Shown one piece after another: positions 45,287 to 54,994 of a stretch of DNA of 64,000 nt (its first letter is position 1; each line of letters opens with the position of its first letter). A program made the position numbers and the translations under genes. The DNA comes from Bacillota bacterium (GTDB lineage Bacteria; Bacillota_I; Bacilli_A; Izemoplasmatales; Hujiaoplasmataceae): contig JAHIRM010000008.1 in NCBI GenBank assembly GCA_018818595.1, forward strand, positions 62,001 through 126,000, written 5' to 3'. Below the pieces are notes generated by a model. The model was given only the letters and a program-made list of their open reading frames with translations. It ran no database searches and was not told the DNA's origin.

Positions 45287-48280
45287 TCATTCACCGCCTT
45301 CTGCAAAATAGTTTTCTATTTGTTCTAGAATCCAAGCGGTATCACGAATGGTATAAGGGACTAGTATGTTTCCATTCGAATCGATATACCCAAATTCCAC
45401 CATTTTTTTTGTAATCTCTCGATTTATTTTTAATACTTGATCATCGATGGCAACTCGAATGGAGGTTCCATCAAACGTAACGGTATTCCAAATATCGGAC
45501 AATCCGCGTTCTAACATGTATTGTCCTGGCGTTCTTGGAACATCCACAAGCCAAGTAACTTGTTCTAAGATAACTGCTTTATCTGCAGAATCAATTGGTG
45601 AATTTGCAACAGCTTCAATGTTTCCAGATAACCATACATATTCTGGCCCATAAGTTGATTGAAGTGCAAATGCAAACTCAGTTTGTGTTTCTGTAGATAA
45701 CCACCACTTCATGAATTCCCAACTGTCTGACAGTTTTTGAGTATCTTCATTCTTAAACATAATTGCACTTGTTCCATTGGCGATATACCATCTTTGAACA
45801 TCGCCGTTTTCATCTTCAATTCCAGGGTAGAGAGCTAGTGCCCATTGACCTGTTAATTCTGGTGCTGCATTCTTAAGAGTTAAATACGTATTAAAATCGA
45901 TAATTCCAATAGGAAGCGTATTGTATCTAAAAGAATTATAAAAGCTAGCAACATAAGAAGGCAAACTATATGTCGTATACAAATCCGATAATAATTTTAA
46001 TCCGTTGTATGACTGCTCAGAATTTATTGAAGTGGATAATCCATCTTCATTGTAAATAGAACCTCCGCTTTGATAAATCAAAGCTGATGTTTGGTAAAAC
46101 CATTTTAAACTGGTTCCTCCACTTGTTGGATAGAAAAAATTCATTCCATATCGTTGTAAAGTTGGAAGCATATCGATTACATCTTCCCAAGTACTAGGAA
46201 TTGATAACCCTAAAGCATTCATCGTATCAATTCGATACGCTAAAGCATGAAATTCTAGTGTTTCTGGAATAGCATATACTTTGTCTTCTAGCACATATGG
46301 AATAAATGCACCTGGACTAAATTCGCTTGCTACTTCCCAAAAATCAGAAAATTCTGATAAATCTTGAAGCGCACCACGAATGGCTAAATCAAAAGGCATA
46401 TAAGATGGTAGTCCTAAAGCAACGTCAGGAGTTTGATTTGCAGCATTTGCTAAAATTAATTTATTTGCATCAGGCATAATAGATATTTTAATTTGAATGT
46501 CAGTACCTGAAAAAGCTTTATCTGCCATTTTTTGCATTAAATCGACATAAATGAGCGAGCGACTCACCCAAATATTTACAGCTTCTGGATTGTTTTCAGT
46601 AATGTATTTTTTTTCGGTAAATGATGCGGTAAACGTACGAATACCACTTCCTAATTTTTGAATAAAATTCGCATTAGGAGAATCTAATTCATTATCGTTA
46701 TAAATGGTAAATCCATCAAGATAAAGAGGTTGTTTTGAAATCATTGTTAACGAATCTCCAAGCATTTGTGTAACAGATCCGGTTCCACTGTAAAGAGAAT
46801 CCAAATAAAGTGGAATTTTGTCAGGCTCTTCTACTATGACTTCAAGAGCACTTACCGCCGTTTTCAAATAAGCTAATGTAGCTGATAAATCAGATTGGTT
46901 TGAATACTTGCTTAAAGTGACGACTGCTCGTTTAATGATGGTTTCATACGCCCTTAGATAGCTTTCAGTTTCAGGGATATAATTTGTAAATTGCCATTTG
47001 CGGTCTGCATCAATATTCACTCCTGTAATTTTAAGAATATTCAGGGCAAAAGCATTGATGTGGTCCACTAACAATTGAATATTTCTTAATTCTTCTGAAA
47101 GAGAATCGGTTTCAACTCTAAAAGCGATTTGATGAACTCCTTCTTCTAAGTAAATATCAAATGGGGTTTCGTCCGTTCCAAGAACTTCATTTGCCCAAGT
47201 GTTTTGACCGGTCACTTTAAATTCATAAGATTCAAACGCATCAAACGGAATTTCTCCATCAATGTAAATGGAACGAAAAACACTAAATTCATCTTTATCA
47301 TTTAAGTAATGTAAATTTAAGTGGTATAGCCCTGTTTCGCTGACTGTAAAAGAGTAGGTTACTTCTTGGCCTGAGCGATACCAAGCTGCTCCGTTGATTA
47401 CATTTAATTTTTTATCAATAGAATCAAAAGGAGAAACAGATGGAGATTGGAAGGAATATAATCTGACATAAGATGAGTTTTTGTCTACATATTCTGTCGC
47501 ATCGATGTTTAAAATTGTTTCGGGATGATTTTCAGAAACATATAAAGTACTATAAGCTTCATAAGATGGAACTACTTTTGGACTTACAACTTGTAAATCT
47601 CCAAAAAGAACGGCTCCTGATATTACATTTTCAAAAGTAATGGTATTATTCCCTTCTTCAAAATAAAAAAGCAGTGGTTCAGTGGTCGTATACGTATTAT
47701 TATAAAGTGGGAGTGTTTTCCACTCTAAAACTCTTAGTTGATTTGGTAAGGATTCATCTCCGTAGGTATCAAGTGAAAATTCTTTTGACTCATCTTCCCA
47801 TATCAGTGGCACATCAACGATTTGTGCATCATCGAACTCAATTTCGTCATTTATTTTAACGGAAATAGTCAGATTATTCAAAACAGATTCTTTGACGTAA
47901 TAATCAACGTAAATATAATACAAACCGGCTTGATCAATTGAAACTTGATAATTAACAATATTGGCTTCTTCAAGGTCGATTGCTTTGTTCCCTTGATAAT
48001 CAAAATTTGAAGTAGCAGCTGCTCCTAACAAAGTTGCATCATAATCTTCAAGTCCATATTGAATTTGAAACTCTTCGAGAAAACTAATATATGAATATCT
48101 TGTTATGTAATCGGAAGATCCTTTAATAACATTTAAAGCATCTTCATACATTGTATCTGTGATTTCTTCATTCCAACTATCATAATCAGATTGCAAAAAA
48201 GGATTGTCAAAAACAAAAACAAATGCAATGACAATTAGTAAAATAATGATGATAGGTTTTATGAATTTTTTTAACTTCAT
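45287..48280 (-). CDS. Very large membrane-anchored sugar-binding protein with N-terminal carbohydrate-binding-like domains
   Basis: 997 residues, more than twice a normal binding protein. The N-terminus [20 protein letters not shown] is a single membrane anchor without a lipobox Cys. Two beta-sandwich, galactose-binding-like regions follow (about 70-235, with [12 protein letters not shown]; and about 255-410, with [18 protein letters not shown] and [16 protein letters not shown]), then a helical stretch (about 410-520). The C-terminal about 470 residues are a family-1 solute-binding domain ([62 protein letters not shown]). First gene of the ABC/Yip1/DUF5696 operon, under a promoter with an operator-like palindrome (48320-48341). 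The double sugar-binding design suggests capture of a polymer or long oligosaccharide. Confidence 0.85.
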   Translation of the reverse strand: MKLKKFIKPIIIILLIVIAFVFVFDNPFLQSDYDSWNEEITDTMYEDALNVIKGSSDYITRYSYISFLEEFQIQYGLEDYDATLLGAAATSNFDYQGNKAIDLEEANIVNYQVSIDQAGLYYIYVDYYVKESVLNNLTISVKINDEIEFDDAQIVDVPLIWEDESKEFSLDTYGDESLPNQLRVLEWKTLPLYNNTYTTTEPLLFYFEEGNNTITFENVISGAVLFGDLQVVSPKVVPSYEAYSTLYVSENHPETILNIDATEYVDKNSSYVRLYSFQSPSVSPFDSIDKKLNVINGAAWYRSGQEVTYSFTVSETGLYHLNLHYLNDKDEFSVFRSIYIDGEIPFDAFESYEFKVTGQNTWANEVLGTDETPFDIYLEEGVHQIAFRVETDSLSEELRNIQLLVDHINAFALNILKITGVNIDADRKWQFTNYIPETESYLRAYETIIKRAVVTLSKYSNQSDLSATLAYLKTAVSALEVIVEEPDKIPLYLDSLYSGTGSVTQMLGDSLTMISKQPLYLDGFTIYNDNELDSPNANFIQKLGSGIRTFTASFTEKKYITENNPEAVNIWVSRSLIYVDLMQKMADKAFSGTDIQIKISIMPDANKLILANAANQTPDVALGLPSYMPFDLAIRGALQDLSEFSDFWEVASEFSPGAFIPYVLEDKVYAIPETLEFHALAYRIDTMNALGLSIPSTWEDVIDMLPTLQRYGMNFFYPTSGGTSLKWFYQTSALIYQSGGSIYNEDGLSTSINSEQSYNGLKLLSDLYTTYSLPSYVASFYNSFRYNTLPIGIIDFNTYLTLKNAAPELTGQWALALYPGIEDENGDVQRWYIANGTSAIMFKNEDTQKLSDSWEFMKWWLSTETQTEFAFALQSTYGPEYVWLSGNIEAVANSPIDSADKAVILEQVTWLVDVPRTPGQYMLERGLSDIWNTVTFDGTSIRVAIDDQVLKINREITKKMVEFGYIDSNGNILVPYTIRDTAWILEQIENYFAEGGE

Positions 48281-48319
48281 ATGAGTTCCTCCAAAAGCAC
48301 TAATTTTATTTTATTTTCA

Positions 48320-48341
48320 CGTATGTAAACCGTAACATACG
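48320..48341. promoter_or_regulatory. Operator-like palindrome before the large ABC operon
   Basis: Palindrome with 7-bp arms CGTATGT / ACATACG; core TGTAAACCGTAACA (48324-48337). It resembles LacI/CcpA-type sites and lies directly downstream of the -10 box, over the expected start site. Related sites occur at 50227, 56343 and 59866. Confidence 0.65.
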
Positions 48342-48346
48342 ATTTA

Positions 48347-48376
48347 ATTATATCATAAATCATAAAATAGTGTCTA
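48347..48376 (-). promoter_or_regulatory. Promoter of the large ABC operon
   Basis: Minus strand -10 TATAAT (48347-48352) with a TAGACA -35 at about 18 bp spacing (about 48371-48376). The leader to the ATG at 48280 is about 60 nt. Confidence 0.55.
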
Positions 48377-48389
48377 TATTAATAAACAG

Positions 48390-48427
48390 TTTTAAAAAAA
48401 TAAAAGGTGTGTTTACACACACCTTTT
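48390..48427 (-). terminator. Terminator of the solute-binding lipoprotein gene
   Basis: Minus-strand stem AAAAGGTGTGT / ACACACCTTTT (48402-48412, 48417-48427), 4-base loop, then ATTTTTTT. It separates the lipoprotein gene from the large ABC operon. Confidence 0.88.
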
Positions 48428-48434
48428 TTTTGAT

Positions 48435-50156
48435 TTATTCGAAATCGGATGAAGAATACCCATAATAAGTTTGAAGTGCAATCTTAATATCATCAAACGC
48501 TGTAACCAAGCGCTGATTTGCTAGGTCATTCCATGTAGGAAGTAAGGATTGAATGGTAGATGTAAAGTCTGTATCAAATTTTGTTTTATCTCCATTTACC
48601 TCTGCCAAATAGTAGTGTAACCATTCGTATAAAATAGCTCGACTTGATCCTTCAAAAGAATAGTTCCAAGGGAAGGCTTTATCTGAGATATCCCAGAACT
48701 GTCCTTCAAGATATAATCTTAATACTTCTTGGAATCCTGGCATTAAATAATCTCCATCGTCATTGGTTGCGCCAAATCGAATGTGTTTTGTTGGTGTATA
48801 CCAATAAGCCATTTGATCATCAAACATTGCTCCAGTAACAATTGGAAGAGAGTCGTTTAATGCTGAAGAATACGCATCTGAAGTTTCATCATAAAATAAT
48901 TGATTAGCTCTTGCTTCGAAAGAACGGCTATCTGCAGCCCAGAATATAGCAAATGTGTAAGCAATTTGAATCTTTAATTCTTCTTCTGGAGTACACTCAA
49001 TCGTTGCCCCTTCTAAACAATAATTATAAACAGCCATAGGATCTAAAACGATTCCTATTGTTGTATCTTGATATTCTGTTGCAGGTCTTGGATAAATATC
49101 CCAATCATTGATATTACATACTGCCCACCAATCAGGATCGGTTTCAGCACAGTCACCCATCATCCATGGTTGACCATCAAACGTTAAAAGACCACCAGTT
49201 CTAAAGATATCATAATCCCACCAACCGGTTCCAGCAATATAAGTTGCGACTGGACCAGATCCATCAGGAGTAATTAACATTTCTTGATCATATCGTCCCC
49301 AAAGAGTACCGTCTACCCATTCGTGAATGTAGCCTATCATATCTCTGACTTCTCCAGAGTTCATATTAATAAATGTATCTCCAGAAGTGTAGCTTGCAAG
49401 AGAGGCATACATTGTAGTTGTTCCTGTTGAAATAAAGGAAAGCGGAGTATCCATTGCTCCAAAATAAATAGAATCTGGTTCAAGTGAATAATGTGAAGCA
49501 AAATCGGTATATTCATCGATATCCCAATCATAACTTGGCATTTCTATTCCGTTCGTATCCGCAAGTGATTTATTCACGTAAACTCCCCAAGGAAGAATAT
49601 ATTGTGGAAGTCCAGCTTGGAATCCGTAATAATTCATCATTTCCATTGCACTTGGATTTAAAGCTTCATATAAAGGATCATCTTCAAAACGAGTAAGATC
49701 GGCAACGATTCCTTTTTCAAGGTCGCTGTATAATCCCATGGACGCCCAAACTGCTGGAAAACGTCCTTCGTCATCTTTATAAGTTTCTAAGGTTTGGCTC
49801 CAATTATCTGGGCCTCCTGTTTTAAAATATCCGTTAATAACAATGTTTGGATAAATTTCATTAAATGCTTTGGCAACCGCATATGCTGCCGCATCATTTT
49901 GAGCAGGCAAATCAATTGCATCATAAGTTTGATGTCCTAAATCATAATATTGTTGACCAGACCCACTCCATAAAACGATATCTATTTCTCCGACAACGTT
50001 TTTATCAAGTCCTGTGTCAGATTCAATATTTGTTAATTCAGTAGTAGTTTCTTCAGATGTAGTTTGAGTAGTGGTTGTAGTGGTCGTAACTTCTCCACAA
50101 CCAACTAAAACCAACAAAAAAGCCGATACTACAAAAACCATTAAAAACTTTTTCAT
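48435..50156 (-). CDS. Extracellular solute-binding lipoprotein (sugar ABC importer)
   Basis: 573 residues. Lipoprotein signal with Cys20 (LVLVGC), then a Thr-rich linker (about 24-45). The remainder is a family-1 type binding protein: EIDIVLWSGSGQQYY, AYAVAKAFNEIYPNIVINGYF, GFQAGLPQYILPWGVYVNKSLADTNGI, FAIFWAADSRSFEARANQLF. It is rich in Trp, Tyr and Asp, typical of oligosaccharide binding. It forms its own unit with promoter and terminator, between GH3 and the ABC operon. Probable ligand: a beta-glucan oligosaccharide, by context only. It may supply either permease pair. ATG 50156 has AGGAGG. Confidence 0.88.
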   Translation of the reverse strand: MKKFLMVFVVSAFLLVLVGCGEVTTTTTTTQTTSEETTTELTNIESDTGLDKNVVGEIDIVLWSGSGQQYYDLGHQTYDAIDLPAQNDAAAYAVAKAFNEIYPNIVINGYFKTGGPDNWSQTLETYKDDEGRFPAVWASMGLYSDLEKGIVADLTRFEDDPLYEALNPSAMEMMNYYGFQAGLPQYILPWGVYVNKSLADTNGIEMPSYDWDIDEYTDFASHYSLEPDSIYFGAMDTPLSFISTGTTTMYASLASYTSGDTFINMNSGEVRDMIGYIHEWVDGTLWGRYDQEMLITPDGSGPVATYIAGTGWWDYDIFRTGGLLTFDGQPWMMGDCAETDPDWWAVCNINDWDIYPRPATEYQDTTIGIVLDPMAVYNYCLEGATIECTPEEELKIQIAYTFAIFWAADSRSFEARANQLFYDETSDAYSSALNDSLPIVTGAMFDDQMAYWYTPTKHIRFGATNDDGDYLMPGFQEVLRLYLEGQFWDISDKAFPWNYSFEGSSRAILYEWLHYYLAEVNGDKTKFDTDFTSTIQSLLPTWNDLANQRLVTAFDDIKIALQTYYGYSSSDFE

Positions 50157-50204
50157 TATTTTCCTCCTATATTTTTATTATACACGAATTATTTTATCAT
50201 ATCA

Positions 50205-50218
50205 GTAAAGCGTTTTCA
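50205..50218 (-). promoter_or_regulatory. cre-like site before the solute-binding lipoprotein gene
   Basis: Minus strand TGAAAACGCTTTAC matches the left half of the CcpA cre consensus perfectly and the right half partly. It sits at about -35 to -48 of the candidate promoter, where CcpA binding would block polymerase. Confidence 0.45.
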
Positions 50219-50226
50219 ACACTTTT

Positions 50227-50244
50227 TATGTAATTGGTTACATA
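50227..50244. promoter_or_regulatory. Operator-like palindrome upstream of the solute-binding lipoprotein gene
   Basis: TATGTAATTGGTTACATA, 7-bp arms, core TGTAATTGGTTACA. Same family as the sites at 48320, 56343 and 59866, but here it is about 50-65 bp upstream of the -10 box. Confidence 0.6.
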
Positions 50245-50473
50245 TTTTTTTCATCGATAGTCTTTTTGTGATTAAGTTTCATTATTTAATCATAATCATT
50301 TTCAGTCATTCTAACTTTTTTTGAATGAATAAAAACCTTCCTTTATCAATTCTTTTCAATACTCGTTCGCGAGGTTTTTCTCGTCTTCCTCATAAAATAT
50401 TGATGATTTATTTTACTTCAAATGTAAAATGATTATGCCAATAAAGTCTATCTCAATCTTACATTACTAATCA

Positions 50474-52429
50474 CTATTCTTCTTTGTATGAAAGTCCAAA
50501 TCCAAAAGCAAATTCGACGACGGTTGGATCATAATTTAATGAATTGCTATTCATACCAACACCCGACAATGTTTTTGGCCAAGTGACGGGTAATTTACCA
50601 GAAAAATCATAGTCTCCATATAATACATCTGCTATGCCAAGCCCCGCTTCTGACCCAGGAAGCCAACAAGCAACAACAGCATCAAAAAACGGTAAATAGT
50701 TATTGATAATTAAAGGGCGTCCGGTTATTAACAAAGCAATAACAGTTTTTCCTTGGCTTTTAGCTTGCAATGCTTCATCTAACAAAGCTGCATTTTGACT
50801 ACAAGCAGTTGGCCCTGTAAGCGTTAAAGTATCGTTATCTCCGCTAAATTCAGCGTATGGATTTTCTGATAAAACAACTACAACAGTATCTGCATCTTCT
50901 GTATTATCATAAACAGATCCGCTTGTACCTGAAACCGCTTGCCTCATTCCCGAAAGAATTGTGGTTCCTTTAGTCAACCTTGAGGCGTCATCTCCTTGCC
51001 AAGAAATGGTCCAGCCTCCTGATTGAATTCCAATATTGTCTGCTCCCTCACCTATTACTGCTACATCTTGATCTTTTGATAAAGGAAGTGCATTATTATC
51101 ATTTTTAAGTAAAACAAGTGATTTTCTTACGGCTTCTCTTGCTACTTCTTTATTTTCGGTGGTATAAAAATTACCATCGTAGGTTAATCTATAAAAATCA
51201 CCAGTTGTTTCGTCGTAAAATTCTTCTTCAAATAAACCCATTTTGTATTTAACAATTAAGATTCTTCTAACCGCATCGTTAATTCTTTCTTCTAAAATAT
51301 CTCCATTAGCCACAGCTAATAAAATAGTTTCAATGGCGCTTTTCCAATCATAAGGTTCCATTAACATATCAATTCCTGCATTGATAGAAGAAACGAGTTT
51401 GTCATAATACTCTCCTGGCAATTGATGAATAGCGTTGTAATCAGAAATAACAAATCCTTCAAAGTTCATTTCGTCTTTTAGTACTTCTTGAATCCAGTAT
51501 TTACTTTGGTGCATTTTTTCTCCATTAATTGAGCTGTAAGAAACCATTATGGTGTAAACACCTGCATTGATTGCTGCATAATAGGGTTGTAAGTGAATAT
51601 CTCTTATTTGTTCTTGGGTTAAAGTAGCGTCTCCTTGATCCTGACCATCGTCTGTTGCGCCATCTGCTAAAAAATGTTTTGCTGTTGAGGCAACACAATA
51701 AGATTGAAGTCCGTTAATATAAGGTTCAGCTAAATTAGACACCAATTCATACTTTTCACCAAAAGATTCATAACTTCTTCCCCATGAAATATCTTGAACA
51801 ATACTAACCGCTGGAGCAAAGGTATAATTGATTCCTGTTACTCGTACTTCTCTTGCGGTTATGATTCCAATTTTTTCCATTAAATCTGGATCATTTGCAG
51901 CTCCAAGACCTATATTATGAGGAAAAATAGTTGCGCCATAGACATTATTATGTCCATGAACTGCGTCCACTCCATACATGATGGGAATTTGTGAAGAAGA
52001 CGTTCTCATTGCGGTTTGATATCCTTTATACATTAAATACCAGTGATATGCATCATTTGTATCCGGAGAGGATCCTCCTCCGCTTAATACAGATCCTAAA
52101 TTGTAGGTTTTTGCATCAAGAGAGGAAGCTCCATTTTTTTCAGCTTGTAACATTTGACCGACTTTTTCATCTAAATCAAGACTTTCAAGTAAATCATCAA
52201 TAAAAGCATAATCTACTTCTAAATCATCGCAATAAGATCCTTCATAGTTTACTTCTGCTATGTTTGTCAAAAAAGAGGTCGTAGTTGATTCAGTAATTGA
52301 AGTTGTCGTAGATAATGTTTCAGAAGATGTGATTGAAACAGTGGTTGAAGTGGAAGTCAAACTCTTTTGACATCCCACTATAAATAAAAATAATAATAGT
52401 ACAATGATCACTACACTTTTTTTCATCAT
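50474..52429 (-). CDS. GH3 beta-glucosidase lipoprotein
   Basis: 651 residues. Lipoprotein signal, lipobox IVGC with Cys20, Ser/Thr linker (about 22-55). Two-domain GH3: TIM barrel (about 65-400) with the nucleophile Asp330 in GFVISDYNAI and KHFLADG (about 251-257), then the alpha/beta sandwich (about 430-640) with the likely acid/base Glu in NPYAEFSGD. The overall pattern resembles barley exo-glucanase/ExoP-type enzymes that remove glucose from beta-1,3/1,4-glucan ends. The Cys anchor puts it outside the cell. ATG 52429 (or 52426), 12 bp after the GH30 lipoprotein gene. Exact linkage specificity cannot be read. Confidence 0.92.
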   Translation of the reverse strand: MMKKSVVIIVLLLFLFIVGCQKSLTSTSTTVSITSSETLSTTTSITESTTTSFLTNIAEVNYEGSYCDDLEVDYAFIDDLLESLDLDEKVGQMLQAEKNGASSLDAKTYNLGSVLSGGGSSPDTNDAYHWYLMYKGYQTAMRTSSSQIPIMYGVDAVHGHNNVYGATIFPHNIGLGAANDPDLMEKIGIITAREVRVTGINYTFAPAVSIVQDISWGRSYESFGEKYELVSNLAEPYINGLQSYCVASTAKHFLADGATDDGQDQGDATLTQEQIRDIHLQPYYAAINAGVYTIMVSYSSINGEKMHQSKYWIQEVLKDEMNFEGFVISDYNAIHQLPGEYYDKLVSSINAGIDMLMEPYDWKSAIETILLAVANGDILEERINDAVRRILIVKYKMGLFEEEFYDETTGDFYRLTYDGNFYTTENKEVAREAVRKSLVLLKNDNNALPLSKDQDVAVIGEGADNIGIQSGGWTISWQGDDASRLTKGTTILSGMRQAVSGTSGSVYDNTEDADTVVVVLSENPYAEFSGDNDTLTLTGPTACSQNAALLDEALQAKSQGKTVIALLITGRPLIINNYLPFFDAVVACWLPGSEAGLGIADVLYGDYDFSGKLPVTWPKTLSGVGMNSNSLNYDPTVVEFAFGFGLSYKEE

Positions 52430-52441
52430 AGTCCTCTCATT

Positions 52442-53980
52442 CTAGCTTGGTTTTGTCCAAGTAATAGTAGTTAAGCTATTGCTTGGAAGTACAATTAAAA
52501 AAGTATTATTTTGCCAAACAATGGAAGTCGTTTTTTGAGGCCCATCATTAAATACTACTAAAGTAATTTTTTTGTTTTCATCAACAAAGCCTGAAACTAA
52601 AAGAGAAGAATTATTCGACGAAGTCAAAATTCTTTTAGCTCCTGATAGAATATCTTTCGAAAAATGGGCACTCACATATCCGTCTGCCTCAAGAGTATAT
52701 CCTGACTCCTGATTTAAAGGAACGCTTATTAATCCAGTACATGTATCGCATCCACCTAAGTGGGTTAATCCTTCTGGATCTAAAGCCAAATTCCAGTAAG
52801 TTGTTCCTACTGCTCCTAAATTATAGGCCGAAGTATACATTCTTCTTATAGACCATTCAATATTATTTTCTCTATTTTGATAAGTCGTTGTCGCAGTACA
52901 TTCTGTCATAAACACTTCTACTTCGGGGTTATTTGTACTTAAATAGGTAAGATAATCTTTCATATCTTGTTCATCGCCTGTATAACAATGAACTCCAATT
53001 GCATCTATAAAAGAAGCCGTTGCATCATTTAGCAATACTCGTACAGGAAAATCAATTAAATTCCCTGAATTATCCTCTGGATTGTGATCCCAAATCATTA
53101 ATTTGGTTTGCAATTCATTTTCAACTAATTTTGGGCCTAAAAAATCACGAATAAATATTTTAGTTGTATCAATTGTCCAAGTCATACCAGGATAATCAAC
53201 TGCTGCATAATATGGTTCGTTTTGGATAGAAAGGTAATGAATATCAATTCCTTCTTCTTGCATTGTAATAATATATTTTACAAGATAGTTTGCGTATGCA
53301 TTAAAATAATCTGTTCTTAAAGTTCCTCCATATAAACTTTTATTGTTTTTCATCCAAGCAGGAGCGCTCCAAGGAGCGGCAATAAAGACGATATCTGGAT
53401 TTATTGCTAGAGCTTCTTGTAAAAGATCAATGATGATTCGATCATTTTCAATTGAAAAATAATCTAATGTTAAATCTTCAACATTGGAAGGAGTATCATC
53501 ATAGGTATAATGCCCCATTTCACTTGCCACAAAATCACTTGCGCCAATCGTTAATCTTATCAATTGAAGATGAAGTCCTTCTTCGCTAAATAAATAATGG
53601 ATGATTTCATTTCGGTCTGGTGATTCACTAATAACATAGGCACTTGAATAAGTCAAAGCAGCACCGGCTCCATAATAAGTTTGATAACTGATTAAATCAT
53701 CAACCGAAATGGAAGCGGGAGCACTATTTTCAGAATCCCAAGAAGATATCGAATCTGAAATATCAGATAACTCTAAAAGGTTATTGGAAGAATAAGCCTT
53801 AACTTCAATGGAAGAAAAATCAATGGTTTCGGTTGAAGAAATTGTTTCTGTTGAAGTAGAAATATCTGTTTCAGATACGGTTGTAAGTGATGTTGTTGTT
53901 TCAATAGAAGTTCTTTCTTCGCAAGCAAAAACAGAAAAGCCAAAAAATAATAGTGTAAAAACTACTAAAAATTTCTTCAC
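52442..53980 (-). CDS. GH30 glycosidase lipoprotein
   Basis: 512 residues; GTG start overlapping the GH5 stop (GTGA). Lipoprotein signal ending FAC (Cys20), Ser/Thr linker (about 24-55). GH30 core: GAGAALTYSSAY, acid/base Glu255 in SIQNEPYYAA, IWDHNPED, HCYTGD, nucleophile Glu360 in VFMTECTAT. The C-terminal beta-sandwich runs about 430-512. Family members include beta-1,6-glucanases and glucosylceramidases; with its neighbours, a surface beta-1,6-glucanase that debranches laminarin-type glucan is the best guess. Extracellular counterpart of the cytoplasmic GH30 at 54995. Confidence 0.9.
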   Translation of the reverse strand: MKKFLVVFTLLFFGFSVFACEERTSIETTTSLTTVSETDISTSTETISSTETIDFSSIEVKAYSSNNLLELSDISDSISSWDSENSAPASISVDDLISYQTYYGAGAALTYSSAYVISESPDRNEIIHYLFSEEGLHLQLIRLTIGASDFVASEMGHYTYDDTPSNVEDLTLDYFSIENDRIIIDLLQEALAINPDIVFIAAPWSAPAWMKNNKSLYGGTLRTDYFNAYANYLVKYIITMQEEGIDIHYLSIQNEPYYAAVDYPGMTWTIDTTKIFIRDFLGPKLVENELQTKLMIWDHNPEDNSGNLIDFPVRVLLNDATASFIDAIGVHCYTGDEQDMKDYLTYLSTNNPEVEVFMTECTATTTYQNRENNIEWSIRRMYTSAYNLGAVGTTYWNLALDPEGLTHLGGCDTCTGLISVPLNQESGYTLEADGYVSAHFSKDILSGAKRILTSSNNSSLLVSGFVDENKKITLVVFNDGPQKTTSIVWQNNTFLIVLPSNSLTTITWTKPS

Positions 53981-54981
53981 AATTGAATAATTCCCCTTTC
54001 AACTAATGCTCTGAAATTCCATCCGCTGTTGAAATCTGAAATTTTATATGACCAAAAAACCCAACCAGTAACACTCTCATAAGCTTTTAATTGGTTGGTC
54101 GAGTAGGAAGTTTCAAACATTTCTCTTGGACCATCAAATTCCATTCTTCTTGCTCCAAGACTCCACTCTCCAATGATTACTGGTACTATTTTTTCCATTT
54201 TTTCTAATTTCGTTTGAACAAAAAACGGATGATTGAGAAATGTTGTTGTATCAATTCGATCAAAGTATTCATCAAAACACTGATAAATATGTGTGTCAAA
54301 ATATACATTTTCAAAATGATTATCTAAGAAAAAATCGTTCCATTCAGAAAAGCGAAATGCATCGTGAAAAACAAGTCCGATGTTAGGACTTAAGATTTTT
54401 CTTAAACGCTTATAACTATCTAAATAAAAATTCTTAATTAAATCAATATCAATTGCTCGATGAGGTTCATTTAAAAATTGAATGGAATGAAGTGCAGGAT
54501 GATCTTTATAACGAAGAGCAATTTTTTCAAGAACTTGAGTTGTCACTTCGATATTATTTAAGTCATCTTGCCATGTTCTTTCTCCATCAATTCCACCATT
54601 ATCAAATCCATTTTGACTTCCAGGAGCCGTATGTAAATCTATCATCACTTTCATTCCTGCTTCATGAATAAAATCCATCGCTTTATCCAAGTATTTAATA
54701 GGCGTATGATAGGGATATGGAAAAACAAAATCTTCTGGAAAGAGCCACCATGGAACCGGAATTCTTACTAGATTAATTCCTGCATTTTTTAACCAAAAAA
54801 TATCTTCAATTGTAATCCAAGATTCCCAGTGTTTTTCCAAAGCTTTTTTGGCAAAAGGATGATTACAAACAAAAGAAGTTTCACATCTTTTTGGTATATT
54901 ATATTCTTCAAACATTTCTGGTTTCATCCATTTTTCAAGGACAAACCATCCACCGAGATTTACAGCTTTTATTTTTTCCAT
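53977..54981 (-). CDS. GH5 beta-glucanase, cytoplasmic (GH5_9-like)
   Basis: 334 residues, no signal peptide. The N-terminus IKAVNLGGWFVLEKWMKPEMF and HTAPGSQNGFDN are characteristic of the exo-beta-1,3-glucanase-like branch of GH5 best known from fungi. Catalytic Glu172 in FLNEPH and Glu272 in IIGEWSLG. It likely trims imported beta-1,3-gluco-oligosaccharides. ATG 54981 has AAAGGG. Second gene of the GH30-GH5-GH30-GH3 unit. Confidence 0.88.
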   Translation of the reverse strand: MEKIKAVNLGGWFVLEKWMKPEMFEEYNIPKRCETSFVCNHPFAKKALEKHWESWITIEDIFWLKNAGINLVRIPVPWWLFPEDFVFPYPYHTPIKYLDKAMDFIHEAGMKVMIDLHTAPGSQNGFDNGGIDGERTWQDDLNNIEVTTQVLEKIALRYKDHPALHSIQFLNEPHRAIDIDLIKNFYLDSYKRLRKILSPNIGLVFHDAFRFSEWNDFFLDNHFENVYFDTHIYQCFDEYFDRIDTTTFLNHPFFVQTKLEKMEKIVPVIIGEWSLGARRMEFDGPREMFETSYSTNQLKAYESVTGWVFWSYKISDFNSGWNFRALVERGIIQL

Positions 54982-54994
54982 TTTTTTTGGCCCT

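Larger units (their letters stand above)
50157..50473. promoter_or_regulatory. 317-bp intergenic region with promoter, cre-like site and operator
   Basis: No gene seen. Minus-strand -10 TATAAT (50177-50182) with no clear -35; a cre-like TGAAAACGCTTTAC (50205-50218, minus); a palindrome TATGTAATTGGTTACATA (50227-50244); a UUCG-loop mini-hairpin (50362-50373); and an inverted repeat ATTTTAC / GTAAAAT (50410-50430). No good terminator for the upstream GH3 gene is visible, so readthrough from the GH operon into the binding-protein gene is possible. Confidence 0.6.

Noticed and set aside
50362-50380. CTCG-TTCG-CGAG hairpin followed by a T run on the plus strand
   Set aside because: It looks like a tiny UUCG-loop terminator, but there is no plus-strand gene ending nearby and the stem is only 4 bp.
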